From: an uncultured Coriobacteriales bacterium
GTDB lineage: Bacteria; Actinomycetota; Coriobacteriia; Coriobacteriales; UMGS124
Length of the DNA: 6,188 nt
Direction: 5' to 3'
Assembly (NCBI GenBank): GCA_903789505.1
Contig: CAIFEU010000145.1
Span: forward strand, 1 to 6,188
Below the pieces are notes generated by a model, which was not told the DNA's origin, did no database searches, and saw nothing but the letters and a program-made list of their open reading frames with translations. Shown here one piece after another: positions 1-5,158 of the stretch (positions are counted from its first letter, which is position 1; the number at the start of each line of letters is the position of its first letter). The position numbers and the translations under genes were made by a program.

Positions 1-22
1 TCGGGCGTCGCAGGGGGCGCTC

Positions 23-1279
23 ATGTCGCGGCGCGAGCTCGTCGCCGCGGGGTGTGGGGCGCTCGGCGCGGCAGCCGCGTTCGGGCTGGCGGGGATAATG
101 GGCGCCGGCGGGGCGCTCGCCGCCGACGGAAAGTCCGGGTCGGCCTCGTCTGCCGCGTCGTCGACGGACGGCTCCACGGCGTCCGGGTCCGCGGAGGGCT
201 CGGTCACGCTGACCGACATCAAGGGCCGCGAGGTCACGGTCAACCTGCCCGTGCAGCGCGCCTATGTGGGCTTCTACCTTGAGAACATCCTGACGATCGC
301 CGGCCCCGACGCGTTCACGCACGTGTGCGCGTGGTCGGCGTACGACACGGAGGGCTACTTCCTGTCGATGTCGCAGCTCATGCGCGAGCGCTGCGCCGGC
401 TACGCCGACATGGTCGACGTCGGGTCGACGCTGCAGGATGACCTCGACTACGAGAGGCTCCTGTCGCTCAAGCCCGACTGCCTGATCATCGCCAACTACC
501 AGTACGCGTCGTTCGAGGACCATCTTCCCGCGTTCGAGAGCGCGGGGATTCCCGTGGTCGTCATCAACTACTCGCGCGGCAACACGCAGGACTTCGAGGA
601 CTCCACGCGCATCCTGGGCAAGGTCTTCCAGCAGCAGGACCGCGCCGAGGAGCTCATCGCGCTCAAGGCCGACGCGACGGCCGACGTGCTCGCGCGCGTC
701 AAGGGGGTCTCGCCGCGCAAGGTCACGTTCAACGAGTACCAGAGCATGATCACGAGCTTCTCCGAGATCGGGACGTCCGACACCAAGGACGGCTTCATCG
801 GCATGCTGATCGAGGAGGCGGGCGGCGACGACATCACCGCCGACGCCGAGGCGGGCGACGACGGCGCCCAGGCGAGCCCGGAGGAGATCCTGGCGGCCGA
901 CCCCGACGTGATGTTCCTCATCGGCGGAGACTACTCCGACGACGCCCGCCAGGGCGCGCGCATGGGCGTGGGGGTGACCGAGCAGCAGACCGTCGACTCT
1001 ATGAAGGGCATGGTCGCCGCCCGTACCGGCTGGTCGAACCTCAAGGCCATCCGCAACGGCGACGTGTACCTGATCGACAACGCCATCGGGCGCACGGTGC
1101 GCGACTACACGCTGCTGCAGTTCATGGCCAAGAGCATGTACCCCGACCTGTTCGCCGACGTCGATCCCGACCGCAACAACGCCGACTTCCTCGCGAAGTA
1201 CCTGCCCGACATCGCCGACATGCAGTGCATGACCTTCTACCACTATGCGCAGGCCGCCCAGGACGCGCAGAACGGCTAG
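23..1279 (+). CDS. ABC transporter substrate-binding protein, Tat-exported (iron-siderophore/haem/cobalamin class)
   Basis: A 418-residue extracytoplasmic solute receptor that delivers a metal chelate or corrinoid to the FecCD permease encoded next. The N-terminus has a twin-arginine motif (SRRELV, residues 2-7), an Ala/Gly hydrophobic stretch and an AxA site (ALA, 31-33), so Tat export with signal peptidase I cleavage is likely. A Ser/Gly/Ala linker (about 37-60) precedes the mature fold. Family hallmarks are the opening strand TLTDIKGREVTVNLPVQR (62-79), PDCLIIANY (151-159) with IPVVVINY (176-183), and the C-lobe blocks ASPEEILAADPDVMFLIGG (284-302) and WSNLKAIRNGDVYLID (337-352). The start is supported by AGGGGG at 12-17, 5 nt before the ATG, but no in-frame stop lies upstream in the window, so an earlier start cannot be excluded. 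No usable lipobox is visible: Cys11 is only seven residues after the RR pair. Family is confident; substrate is unknown. Confidence 0.9.
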   Translation: MSRRELVAAGCGALGAAAAFGLAGIMGAGGALAADGKSGSASSAASSTDGSTASGSAEGSVTLTDIKGREVTVNLPVQRAYVGFYLENILTIAGPDAFTHVCAWSAYDTEGYFLSMSQLMRERCAGYADMVDVGSTLQDDLDYERLLSLKPDCLIIANYQYASFEDHLPAFESAGIPVVVINYSRGNTQDFEDSTRILGKVFQQQDRAEELIALKADATADVLARVKGVSPRKVTFNEYQSMITSFSEIGTSDTKDGFIGMLIEEAGGDDITADAEAGDDGAQASPEEILAADPDVMFLIGGDYSDDARQGARMGVGVTEQQTVDSMKGMVAARTGWSNLKAIRNGDVYLIDNAIGRTVRDYTLLQFMAKSMYPDLFADVDPDRNNADFLAKYLPDIADMQCMTFYHYAQAAQDAQNG

Positions 1280-1283
1280 CCGA

Positions 1284-2438
1284 ATGGGATCGCTGCCGAC
1301 GGGACCCGCGCGCCGCATGCCGCCGCGCCCGCGCGAGCTGTCGCGTCCGCGCGACGGCGTGTGGCCCGTCGGCGGGCCTGCCGACGATGGCGAGAGCGGG
1401 GGCGCCGGCGCATCTGCTGCGGGCCGGGAGGGGTACGCGCGGCTGACGAGGCGGCGGGCGGTCACGCTCGCGCTGCTCGCCGCCGCCACGCTTGCCGCCT
1501 TCGTCGTCGACCTGTCGGTGGGGTCGTCGGGGCTGACGCTTCGGCAGACCGTCTCCATCCTACTCGGCGACGACTCGTCGGGCACCAACACGGCGATCGT
1601 GTGGGGCATCAGGCTCCCGGCGACGCTCACCTGCGTGCTCGTGGGCGCGTCGCTGGCGCTCGCCGGCGACCACATGCAGACAATCCTCAACAACCCGCTG
1701 GCCAGCCCCTACACGCTGGGCATCTCGTCGGCGGCGAGCTTCGGGGCGTGTCTGTCGGTGGTGACGGGGTTCCCGTTCTCCCCGCTCCCCGGCCTGAACG
1801 CCCCGCTGAGCGCGCTGGCGTTCTCGCTCGTCGCCGCCCTGGCAATCCTGGCGGCGAGCCGTTCCAAGGGCACCGAGTCGCGCACGCTCATCCTGTTGGG
1901 CATCATGGTCGACTTCCTCTTCACGGCGCTGCAGGCGCTCGTGCAGTACATGGCGACGCAGAACCAGCTCGCCGAGATCATGCACTGGATGTTCGGCTCG
2001 CTCTCCAAGGCGTCGTGGCCCGGCGTGGTCGCGACGGCGGCAACGTTCGCGGTCGTGGGGGCAATCTCGGCGCGGCTCAACTGGCGGCTCACCGCCCTGT
2101 CGCTGGGCGACGACCGCGCGCGCAGCCTCGGCATCGACGCGGGACGGCTGCGCATCGGGGCCTTCCTGATGTCGGCCGCGCTGACGGCGGTGGCGGTGTC
2201 GTTCGTGGGGGCGATCGGCTTTGTGGGGCTGGTCGCGCCGCACCTCGCCCGGGGCCTGGTGGGCGAGGACCAGCGCTTCCTCGCCCCCTCGGCGTGCCTG
2301 TTCGGCTCGGTGCTGCTGCTGTGCTCGTCGGTCATCGCCAAGGTCGTGGCACCCGGCGTGATCGTGCCCGTAGGCATCGTGACCGACATCCTGGGCGTGC
2401 TGTTCCTGGGTGCGCTGATTGCCAGGGGGAGGGTGTGA
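1284..2438 (+). CDS. FecCD/BtuC-family ABC transporter permease
   Basis: The polytopic membrane subunit of the importer, 384 residues from ATG 1284. Conserved blocks are easy to see: RLPATL before a membrane helix (about 110-115), the NNPLASPYTLGISS loop (136-149), HWMFGSLSKASW (about 234-245), the ATPase-contacting region SLGDDRARSLGI, then GFVGLVAPHLARGLVG (about 312-327) and PVGIVTDILGVLF near the C-terminus. The first hydrophobic segment begins near residue 59, so this start gives a Arg/Pro/Gly-rich extension of about 55 residues that most FecCD proteins (about 330-350 residues) lack. ATG 1284 is chosen because it lies 4 nt after the previous stop, which suits translational coupling, but it has no Shine-Dalgarno. 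ATG 1317 and GTG 1359 are in-frame alternatives. ATG 1245, inside the previous gene, is less likely. Product is confident; start is uncertain. Confidence 0.88.
   Translation: MGSLPTGPARRMPPRPRELSRPRDGVWPVGGPADDGESGGAGASAAGREGYARLTRRRAVTLALLAAATLAAFVVDLSVGSSGLTLRQTVSILLGDDSSGTNTAIVWGIRLPATLTCVLVGASLALAGDHMQTILNNPLASPYTLGISSAASFGACLSVVTGFPFSPLPGLNAPLSALAFSLVAALAILAASRSKGTESRTLILLGIMVDFLFTALQALVQYMATQNQLAEIMHWMFGSLSKASWPGVVATAATFAVVGAISARLNWRLTALSLGDDRARSLGIDAGRLRIGAFLMSAALTAVAVSFVGAIGFVGLVAPHLARGLVGEDQRFLAPSACLFGSVLLLCSSVIAKVVAPGVIVPVGIVTDILGVLFLGALIARGRV
1426..1433 (+). promoter_or_regulatory. RBS-like purine block inside the permease 5' region
   Basis: GGGAGGGG stands immediately before the part of the permease that resembles its family. 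The only in-frame start-like codon after it is CTG 1443, 9 nt downstream, which would give a normal-length protein of about 331 residues. CTG starts are rare, so this is recorded as an alternative start signal and not adopted. Confidence 0.2.
2425..2433 (+). promoter_or_regulatory. Ribosome binding site deciding the ATPase start
   Basis: GGGGGAGGG overlaps the last codons of the permease gene and sits 9 nt before ATG 2443. It selects that start over the TTG at 2419, which lies upstream of the block and has no such signal. Confidence 0.65.
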
Positions 2439-2442
2439 GCGG

Positions 2443-3327
2443 ATGATGACCGACGGGGTCGATGGGACGAGCGGTCGTCCGGGCACCCGGCCGGGGACGC
2501 CCGCCGGCCGGGTGCGGCTCGTCGCCGAGGACGTGCGGGTGCGGCTGGGCGGCCGCGACGTGCTGGACGGGGTGAGCGCCGCGTTCTCGGGCGGCGCGCT
2601 GCACGCGGTGCTCGGCGTCAACGGGGCGGGCAAGACGGTCCTGCTCAAGGCGCTCGCCGGGCTCGTGCGCTGCGGGGGCGCCGTCAGGCTCGAGGAGGGC
2701 GCCCCCGCCGGGGCCGGCGGCGCCTCGGGCGACGAGAGTGCCGCCGGCAGGGGGACCGCGGGCGCCCAGGCGCGCCGGCGCGTCGCCTACGTCCCCCAGA
2801 TGGGGGCCACGTCCTCCTCGCTCACCGCCTACGAGATGGTGCTGCTGGGGCGGGTCGGGGACCTGGCGTGGCGCGTGCCGCCCGAGGTCAAGGACGAGGC
2901 CGACGCCCTGATCGACGAGCTGGGCATCGGGGCGTTCGCCTCCCAGAGGTTCTCGACCCTGTCGGGCGGGCAGCGTCAGATTGTCGTCATGGCCCAGGCG
3001 CTCATGGCGCGCCCGCGCGTGCTGCTGCTCGACGAGCCCACCTCGGCGCTCGACCTGCACCGACAGCTGCAGGTCCTCGAGATAGCGCGGGACTACGCGA
3101 GGGACAGCGGGGCGGTCGTGGTCGCCTCCATCCACGACCTGACGCTCGCCGCGCGCTACTGCGCGTCCGTCGTGCTGCTCTCGGGCGGCGCGGTCGTGGC
3201 GAGCGGGACGCCTGCCGAGGTCATGCGCGCCGAGACGCTCGAGCGGGCCTACGGCGTGCGGGTGGAGCTCGGCCGCACCCGCGACGGCTCGCTGGTCGTG
3301 ACACCCGTGGGCCTGCCGGGCGAGTGA
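2443..3327 (+). CDS. ABC transporter ATP-binding protein (FecE/FepC/BtuD-like)
   Basis: The cytoplasmic ATPase that powers the importer, 294 residues from ATG 2443. All nucleotide-binding motifs are present in order: Walker A GVNGAGKT (58-65), Q-loop Gln in YVPQMG (about 119), signature LSGGQ (173-177), Walker B VLLLDEP (193-199), D-loop SALD (about 201-204) and H-loop His in ASIHD (about 231). The start is supported by GGGGGAGGG at 2425-2433, 9 nt before the ATG. A second ATG follows at 2446. Only 4 nt separate it from the permease stop, so the two are translated together. Two oddities: an N-terminal tail of about 20 Gly/Thr/Pro-rich residues, and a Gly/Ala/Glu-rich stretch (about 85-111) between the strand after Walker A and the Q-loop. 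That stretch replaces the shorter linker usual in this family. Substrate follows that of the operon and is unknown. Confidence 0.92.
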   Translation: MMTDGVDGTSGRPGTRPGTPAGRVRLVAEDVRVRLGGRDVLDGVSAAFSGGALHAVLGVNGAGKTVLLKALAGLVRCGGAVRLEEGAPAGAGGASGDESAAGRGTAGAQARRRVAYVPQMGATSSSLTAYEMVLLGRVGDLAWRVPPEVKDEADALIDELGIGAFASQRFSTLSGGQRQIVVMAQALMARPRVLLLDEPTSALDLHRQLQVLEIARDYARDSGAVVVASIHDLTLAARYCASVVLLSGGAVVASGTPAEVMRAETLERAYGVRVELGRTRDGSLVVTPVGLPGE

Positions 3328-3336
3328 GGGGGCTTC

Positions 3337-3382
3337 GGCCGGCGGGACGCGTGGGGCCTGCGGGGGGGCGGGCCCGCCGGCC
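3337..3382. repeat. GC-rich inverted repeat downstream of the ABC operon
   Basis: GGCCGGCGGG (3337-3346) is the exact reverse complement of CCCGCCGGCC (3373-3382), giving a 10-bp stem with a 26-nt loop. A 12-bp perfect palindrome, GGCGGGCCCGCC (3367-3378), overlaps the second arm. It begins 10 nt after the ATPase stop and could terminate or protect the operon transcript, but no T-tract follows, so an intrinsic terminator is not claimed. Confidence 0.5.
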
Positions 3383-3396
3383 GTGGGGCGCTTCGT

Positions 3397-3569
3397 GGCG
3401 GCAGACGGGGGTTGGGGACGCCCCGTCTTGCTCTCTCGCACGGCCCGGCCACGGCCCGGCGCCTCGGCGCCCCGCCTCACCCCAGGTCAGCGGGCCGTCC
3501 CGCGTACGGGGGCTCGCGGAAGGGCCCCGGGCGCCCCTCGGGCGGCGTCCCCAACCCCGCTCTGCCGCC
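3397..3569. repeat. 173-bp segment bounded by 26-bp inverted repeats (MITE-like or large stem-loop)
   Basis: The left arm (3397-3422, starting GGCGGCAGA and ending TTGGGGACGCC) matches the reverse complement of the right arm (3544-3569) at 24 of 26 positions. The only difference is CG against GC at positions 10-11 of the arm. The 121 nt between them are GC-rich, with a direct repeat ACGGCCCGGC (3440-3449, 3451-3460) and GGCGCC twice (3458-3463, 3466-3471). I see no credible protein in it and no clear target-site duplication. It could be a small non-autonomous element, a dispersed intergenic repeat or a folded RNA. Confidence 0.55.
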
Positions 3570-3586
3570 AGAATCGGCCATCCGGC

Positions 3587-3612
3587 CCGCGCCCGTGTGC
3601 CAGGGCCCCGCG
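3587..3612. repeat. 26-bp perfect direct repeat, copy 1
   Basis: Identical over all 26 bases to 4873-4898; the shared core includes GTGTGCCAGGGCCCCGCG. The flanking bases differ on both sides, so the match is exactly 26 bp. The unit can fold: CGCGCCC pairs with GGG and CGCG, with a CCC bulge and the loop GTGTGCCA. It lies 17 nt past the inverted-repeat segment and 28 nt before the LytTR-type repeats. Confidence 0.75.
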
Positions 3613-3640
3613 GTCTGTCCTGCCGGCTGCCCCCACGCCT

Positions 3641-3682
3641 CTGCAACTCGGGCCGCAATTGCCGCAACTCGGTTCGCAGTGG
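3641..3682 (+). promoter_or_regulatory. Putative LytTR operator: two direct repeats at a 21-bp period
   Basis: GCAACTCGG occurs at 3643-3651 and again at 3664-3672, exactly 21 bp apart. Both are followed by two variable bases (GC, TT) and then CGCA, so 13 of 15 positions match. LytTR regulators such as ComE, AgrA and AlgR bind paired roughly 9-bp sites about two helical turns apart. Within the second unit, TCGGTTCGC (3669-3677) resembles the published loose LytTR consensus at 8 of 9 positions as I recall it. The pair ends near the probable -35 of the LytTR gene. Placement and spacing are seen; the role as operator is inferred. Confidence 0.6.
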
Positions 3683-3708
3683 CCGCCGACGCCGCGTGCG
3701 TCGTATAT
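3680..3708 (+). promoter_or_regulatory. Weak candidate promoter of the LytTR operon
   Basis: GTATAT (3703-3708) is the only AT-rich hexamer near the gene and is a plausible -10. With a 17-bp spacer the -35 would be TGGCCG (3680-3685), a poor match to TTGACA that overlaps the end of the direct repeats. A weak -35 next to a bound activator site is typical of activated promoters. The leader would be only about 18 nt. Confidence 0.4.
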
Positions 3709-3732
3709 CGTTTGCGGCGAGGAGGCGGGCCA

Positions 3733-4188
3733 ATGAAGGTCAGGCTGATACGCAGGCAGGGTCAGCGCGGAATCGAGGTGACGGTCGTCGCGGCTCCCGA
3801 CGATGACCGCGTCGACCGCATCATCGACGGCCTCCGCTCGGTGGAGGGCAGGCTCTCCGGCTATCCGGACGGCGCGAGCGCGCAGCGGCGGGTGGTCCCG
3901 CTCGCCGAGGTGTCGCGCATCCGCACGCAGGGGGACCACGCCCAAATCGCACTGACCGACGGGACGACGCTGCAGAGCGCCCAGCGCCTCTTCGAGCTTG
4001 AGGCGGCGCTGAAGGGGACGGGCTTTGTGCGGGTGTCCCGCCAGGAGCTTGTCAACCTTGACAACGTCCTGACGATTCGCCCGGAGTTCGGTAGCCGACT
4101 GGCGCTGGGTCTCGAGGGAGGATACGACTCCCTGGTTACCAGAAGCTACGTTCCCGAGGTGCGCAGGGCCCTCGGCGCCGTCGGGTAG
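3733..4188 (+). CDS. LytTR-family DNA-binding transcriptional regulator (stand-alone)
   Basis: A 151-residue regulator. Residues 1-44 form a short basic/mixed region (MKVRLIRRQG...) like the one found in LytTR proteins paired with DUF3021 partners. Residues about 54-150 are the LytTR DNA-binding domain, with family blocks VVPLAEVSRIRTQGDHAQIALTDG split across 54-77, LQSAQRLFELEAAL (80-93), FVRVSRQELVNLDNVLTI (98-115) and TRSYVPEVRRALG (136-148). There is no receiver domain, so it is not an ordinary response regulator. The start is firm: AGGAGG at 3720-3725 lies 7 nt before ATG 3733. The frame stays open upstream to 3412, but that part is repeat-rich intergenic DNA. The next gene encodes a membrane protein of the type that accompanies such regulators, and direct repeats at 3641-3682 suggest autoregulation. 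Targets are unknown. Confidence 0.9.
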   Translation: MKVRLIRRQGQRGIEVTVVAAPDDDRVDRIIDGLRSVEGRLSGYPDGASAQRRVVPLAEVSRIRTQGDHAQIALTDGTTLQSAQRLFELEAALKGTGFVRVSRQELVNLDNVLTIRPEFGSRLALGLEGGYDSLVTRSYVPEVRRALGAVG

Positions 4189-4214
4189 GAGCTGCCGGGG
4201 ATCGGCAGGCGCTC
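4189..4214 (+). other. Small stem-loop between the LytTR and DUF3021-like genes
   Basis: CTGCCG (4192-4197) pairs with CGGCAG (4203-4208) around the loop GGGAT, and GAG (4189-4191) can pair with CTC (4212-4214) across a 3-nt bulge. It starts at the base after the LytTR stop. No T-tract follows, so it more likely adjusts read-through or message stability than ends transcription. Confidence 0.4.
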
Positions 4215-4302
4215 GTGGGCGCCCGGGGACGGAGCGCGTCGGTGCGCCTCCGGCGGGGGCATGGGGCGGTCGCTAGGCCGCGGACAACGAGAGGAGCGAA
4301 CC

Positions 4303-4872
4303 ATGGCGAGGCTCGGGGCGGGGAGAGGCGCGAGGGGCGACGCGGAACGCGGGTGCGACGCGAGCGCGGCGCACGGGCGCGCGGTCCGGCAGGGGGACGA
4401 CCTGGTCTACGGCGTTTTCGACGGTGAGGAGCACGAGACGGTCGGGCGCGCGATGGCGATGGGTGCCTTCGTCGGGAGCGCGTGGGCGGTGGCGGCGGTC
4501 GTCGTCTGGGCCGTCGCCGGCGCGGTCGCGCGCGGCGGGCTCGACGGCACCGCGCGCTGGGTCCTGAGCGTCGTGGTGGCGATGCTGGCCGGCGGCATCC
4601 TGCAGCAGCTGTGGTTCAACTTCCGGGCGACGGCGCGCCTGAGCTACGCCGGACGCATCGCGGGGTTCGGGCTAACGTACTTCGCCATTCTCGCCGGTTG
4701 CGCGGCGCTGGGCAGCTGGTTGCCGGCGGGCAACCCGTGGGCGTGGGTGAGCTTTGCCGTCCTGTACCTCATGGTGCTTGCGGCTCTGACCATCGTCTTC
4801 ACGGTTGCGTTCCGAAGGAGGAGCGAGGAGTATCAGCGGGTCCTGGACGGCTTCCGCAGCCGTCGCCGCTAG
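4303..4872 (+). CDS. DUF3021-like four-helix membrane protein, probable partner of the LytTR regulator
   Basis: A 189-residue integral membrane protein. After a charged, Gly/Arg-rich N-terminal region of about 50 residues there are four hydrophobic segments: about 52-75, 86-104, 120-140 and 147-170. A basic cytoplasmic tail follows (RRRSEEYQRVLDGFRSRRR, 171-189). Helix order, the SWLP turn before the last helix and the tail resemble DUF3021 proteins, which often follow stand-alone LytTR genes. The family call rests on pattern and neighbour, not on a search. The N-terminal region looks longer than is usual for this roughly 130-150-residue family. GAGAGGAG (4289-4296) supports ATG 4303 over ATG 4261. 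In streptococcal HdrRM and BrsRM the membrane partner inhibits the LytTR regulator; the same role is inferred here. The 114-nt gap to the LytTR gene shows no clear promoter, so the two are probably cotranscribed. Confidence 0.75.
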   Translation: MARLGAGRGARGDAERGCDASAAHGRAVRQGDDLVYGVFDGEEHETVGRAMAMGAFVGSAWAVAAVVVWAVAGAVARGGLDGTARWVLSVVVAMLAGGILQQLWFNFRATARLSYAGRIAGFGLTYFAILAGCAALGSWLPAGNPWAWVSFAVLYLMVLAALTIVFTVAFRRRSEEYQRVLDGFRSRRR

Positions 4873-4898
4873 CCGCGCCCGTGTGCCAGGGCCCCGCG
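4873..4898. repeat. 26-bp perfect direct repeat, copy 2
   Basis: Identical to 3587-3612. It begins at the first base after the TAG stop of the DUF3021-like gene, so the two copies enclose the operator, promoter and both genes; equivalent points are 1286 bp apart. It can form a bulged stem-loop and might also act as the 3' end signal of the operon. Confidence 0.75.
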
Positions 4899-4900
4899 AG

Positions 4901-4950
4901 CGCCGGCACGGTCCGCCCCGTCCCGCTCATCGCCCGTTCGCCGGCACGGT
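4901..4950. repeat. 12-bp direct repeat pair CGCCGGCACGGT
   Basis: CGCCGGCACGGT occurs at 4901-4912 and 4939-4950, 38 bp apart, in the gene-free stretch after the DUF3021-like gene. It is GC-rich and short, so chance is possible. The rest of 4899-5013 holds nothing else I can support. Confidence 0.35.
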
Positions 4951-5013
4951 TCCTCCACGGCGTCGCGCACGCGGCGCAACGACCCGACCACTCGCGGTGA
5001 ATGGGTGCGCGCT

Positions 5014-5035
5014 GCCGTTTTGAGAGCCGTTTGAG
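5014..5035 (+). promoter_or_regulatory. Tandem near-repeat just upstream of a -35 box
   Basis: GCCGTTTTGAG (5014-5024) is followed by GCCGTTTGAG (5026-5035), differing by one T, and the second copy abuts the -35 at 5036. The position suits an activator or repressor site for the downstream gene. The 12-bp period differs from the 21-bp period of the LytTR-type repeats. Confidence 0.35.
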
Positions 5036-5064
5036 TTGTCCGTCAGGTTTCAAGTGCGTATAGT
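5036..5064 (+). promoter_or_regulatory. Sigma70-type promoter of the gene at 5159
   Basis: TTGTCC (5036-5041) and TATAGT (5059-5064) are separated by exactly 17 bp. They match the TTGACA and TATAAT consensus at 4 and 5 of 6 positions. This is the best promoter in the window and lies in its least GC-rich stretch. Transcription would begin near 5071, giving a leader of about 88 nt. Confidence 0.75.
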
Positions 5065-5083
5065 TTGGGGGTATTTCCGACCC

Positions 5084-5137
5084 ACACCGCGCCGCGCGCA
5101 CGTCAGTCTGGCGCTTCAGGCGTGCGCGCACGCGTGT
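5084..5137 (+). other. 5' leader stem-loop
   Basis: GCGCGCACG (5094-5102) pairs perfectly with CGTGCGCGC (5121-5129). The stem can be extended outward by GCG/CGC (5089-5091 with 5131-5133) and ACAC/GTGT (5084-5087 with 5134-5137), with small bulges, giving about 16 bp. It lies wholly within the predicted leader and stops just before the ribosome binding site at about 5147-5155, so it could affect message stability or translation. Confidence 0.5.
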
Positions 5138-5158
5138 CGTGACAACGAGAGCAGGTCT

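Noticed and set aside
1560..2648. Long open frame on the minus strand across the permease gene, and similar ones elsewhere
   Set aside because: Stop codons are rare in off-frames at this GC content. The predicted proteins are Arg/His/Pro-rich with no domain pattern, while the + strand frame has clear FecCD motifs.
3412..3732. A possible 107-residue N-terminal extension of the LytTR protein from ATG 3412
   Set aside because: The stretch consists of inverted and direct repeats plus a promoter-like site, and AGGAGG correctly spaced before ATG 3733 marks the true start.
3328..3732. CRISPR-like array or riboswitch in the repeat-rich intergenic region
   Set aside because: The repeats are different families in one or two copies each, without regular spacers. 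I found no recognisable riboswitch core, and the region lies after the ABC operon, not before it.
4873..4898. Reading the 26-bp repeat as an intrinsic terminator
   Set aside because: It can fold, but no T-rich tail follows and the identical copy at 3587 does not follow a gene, so it is better treated as a repeat.
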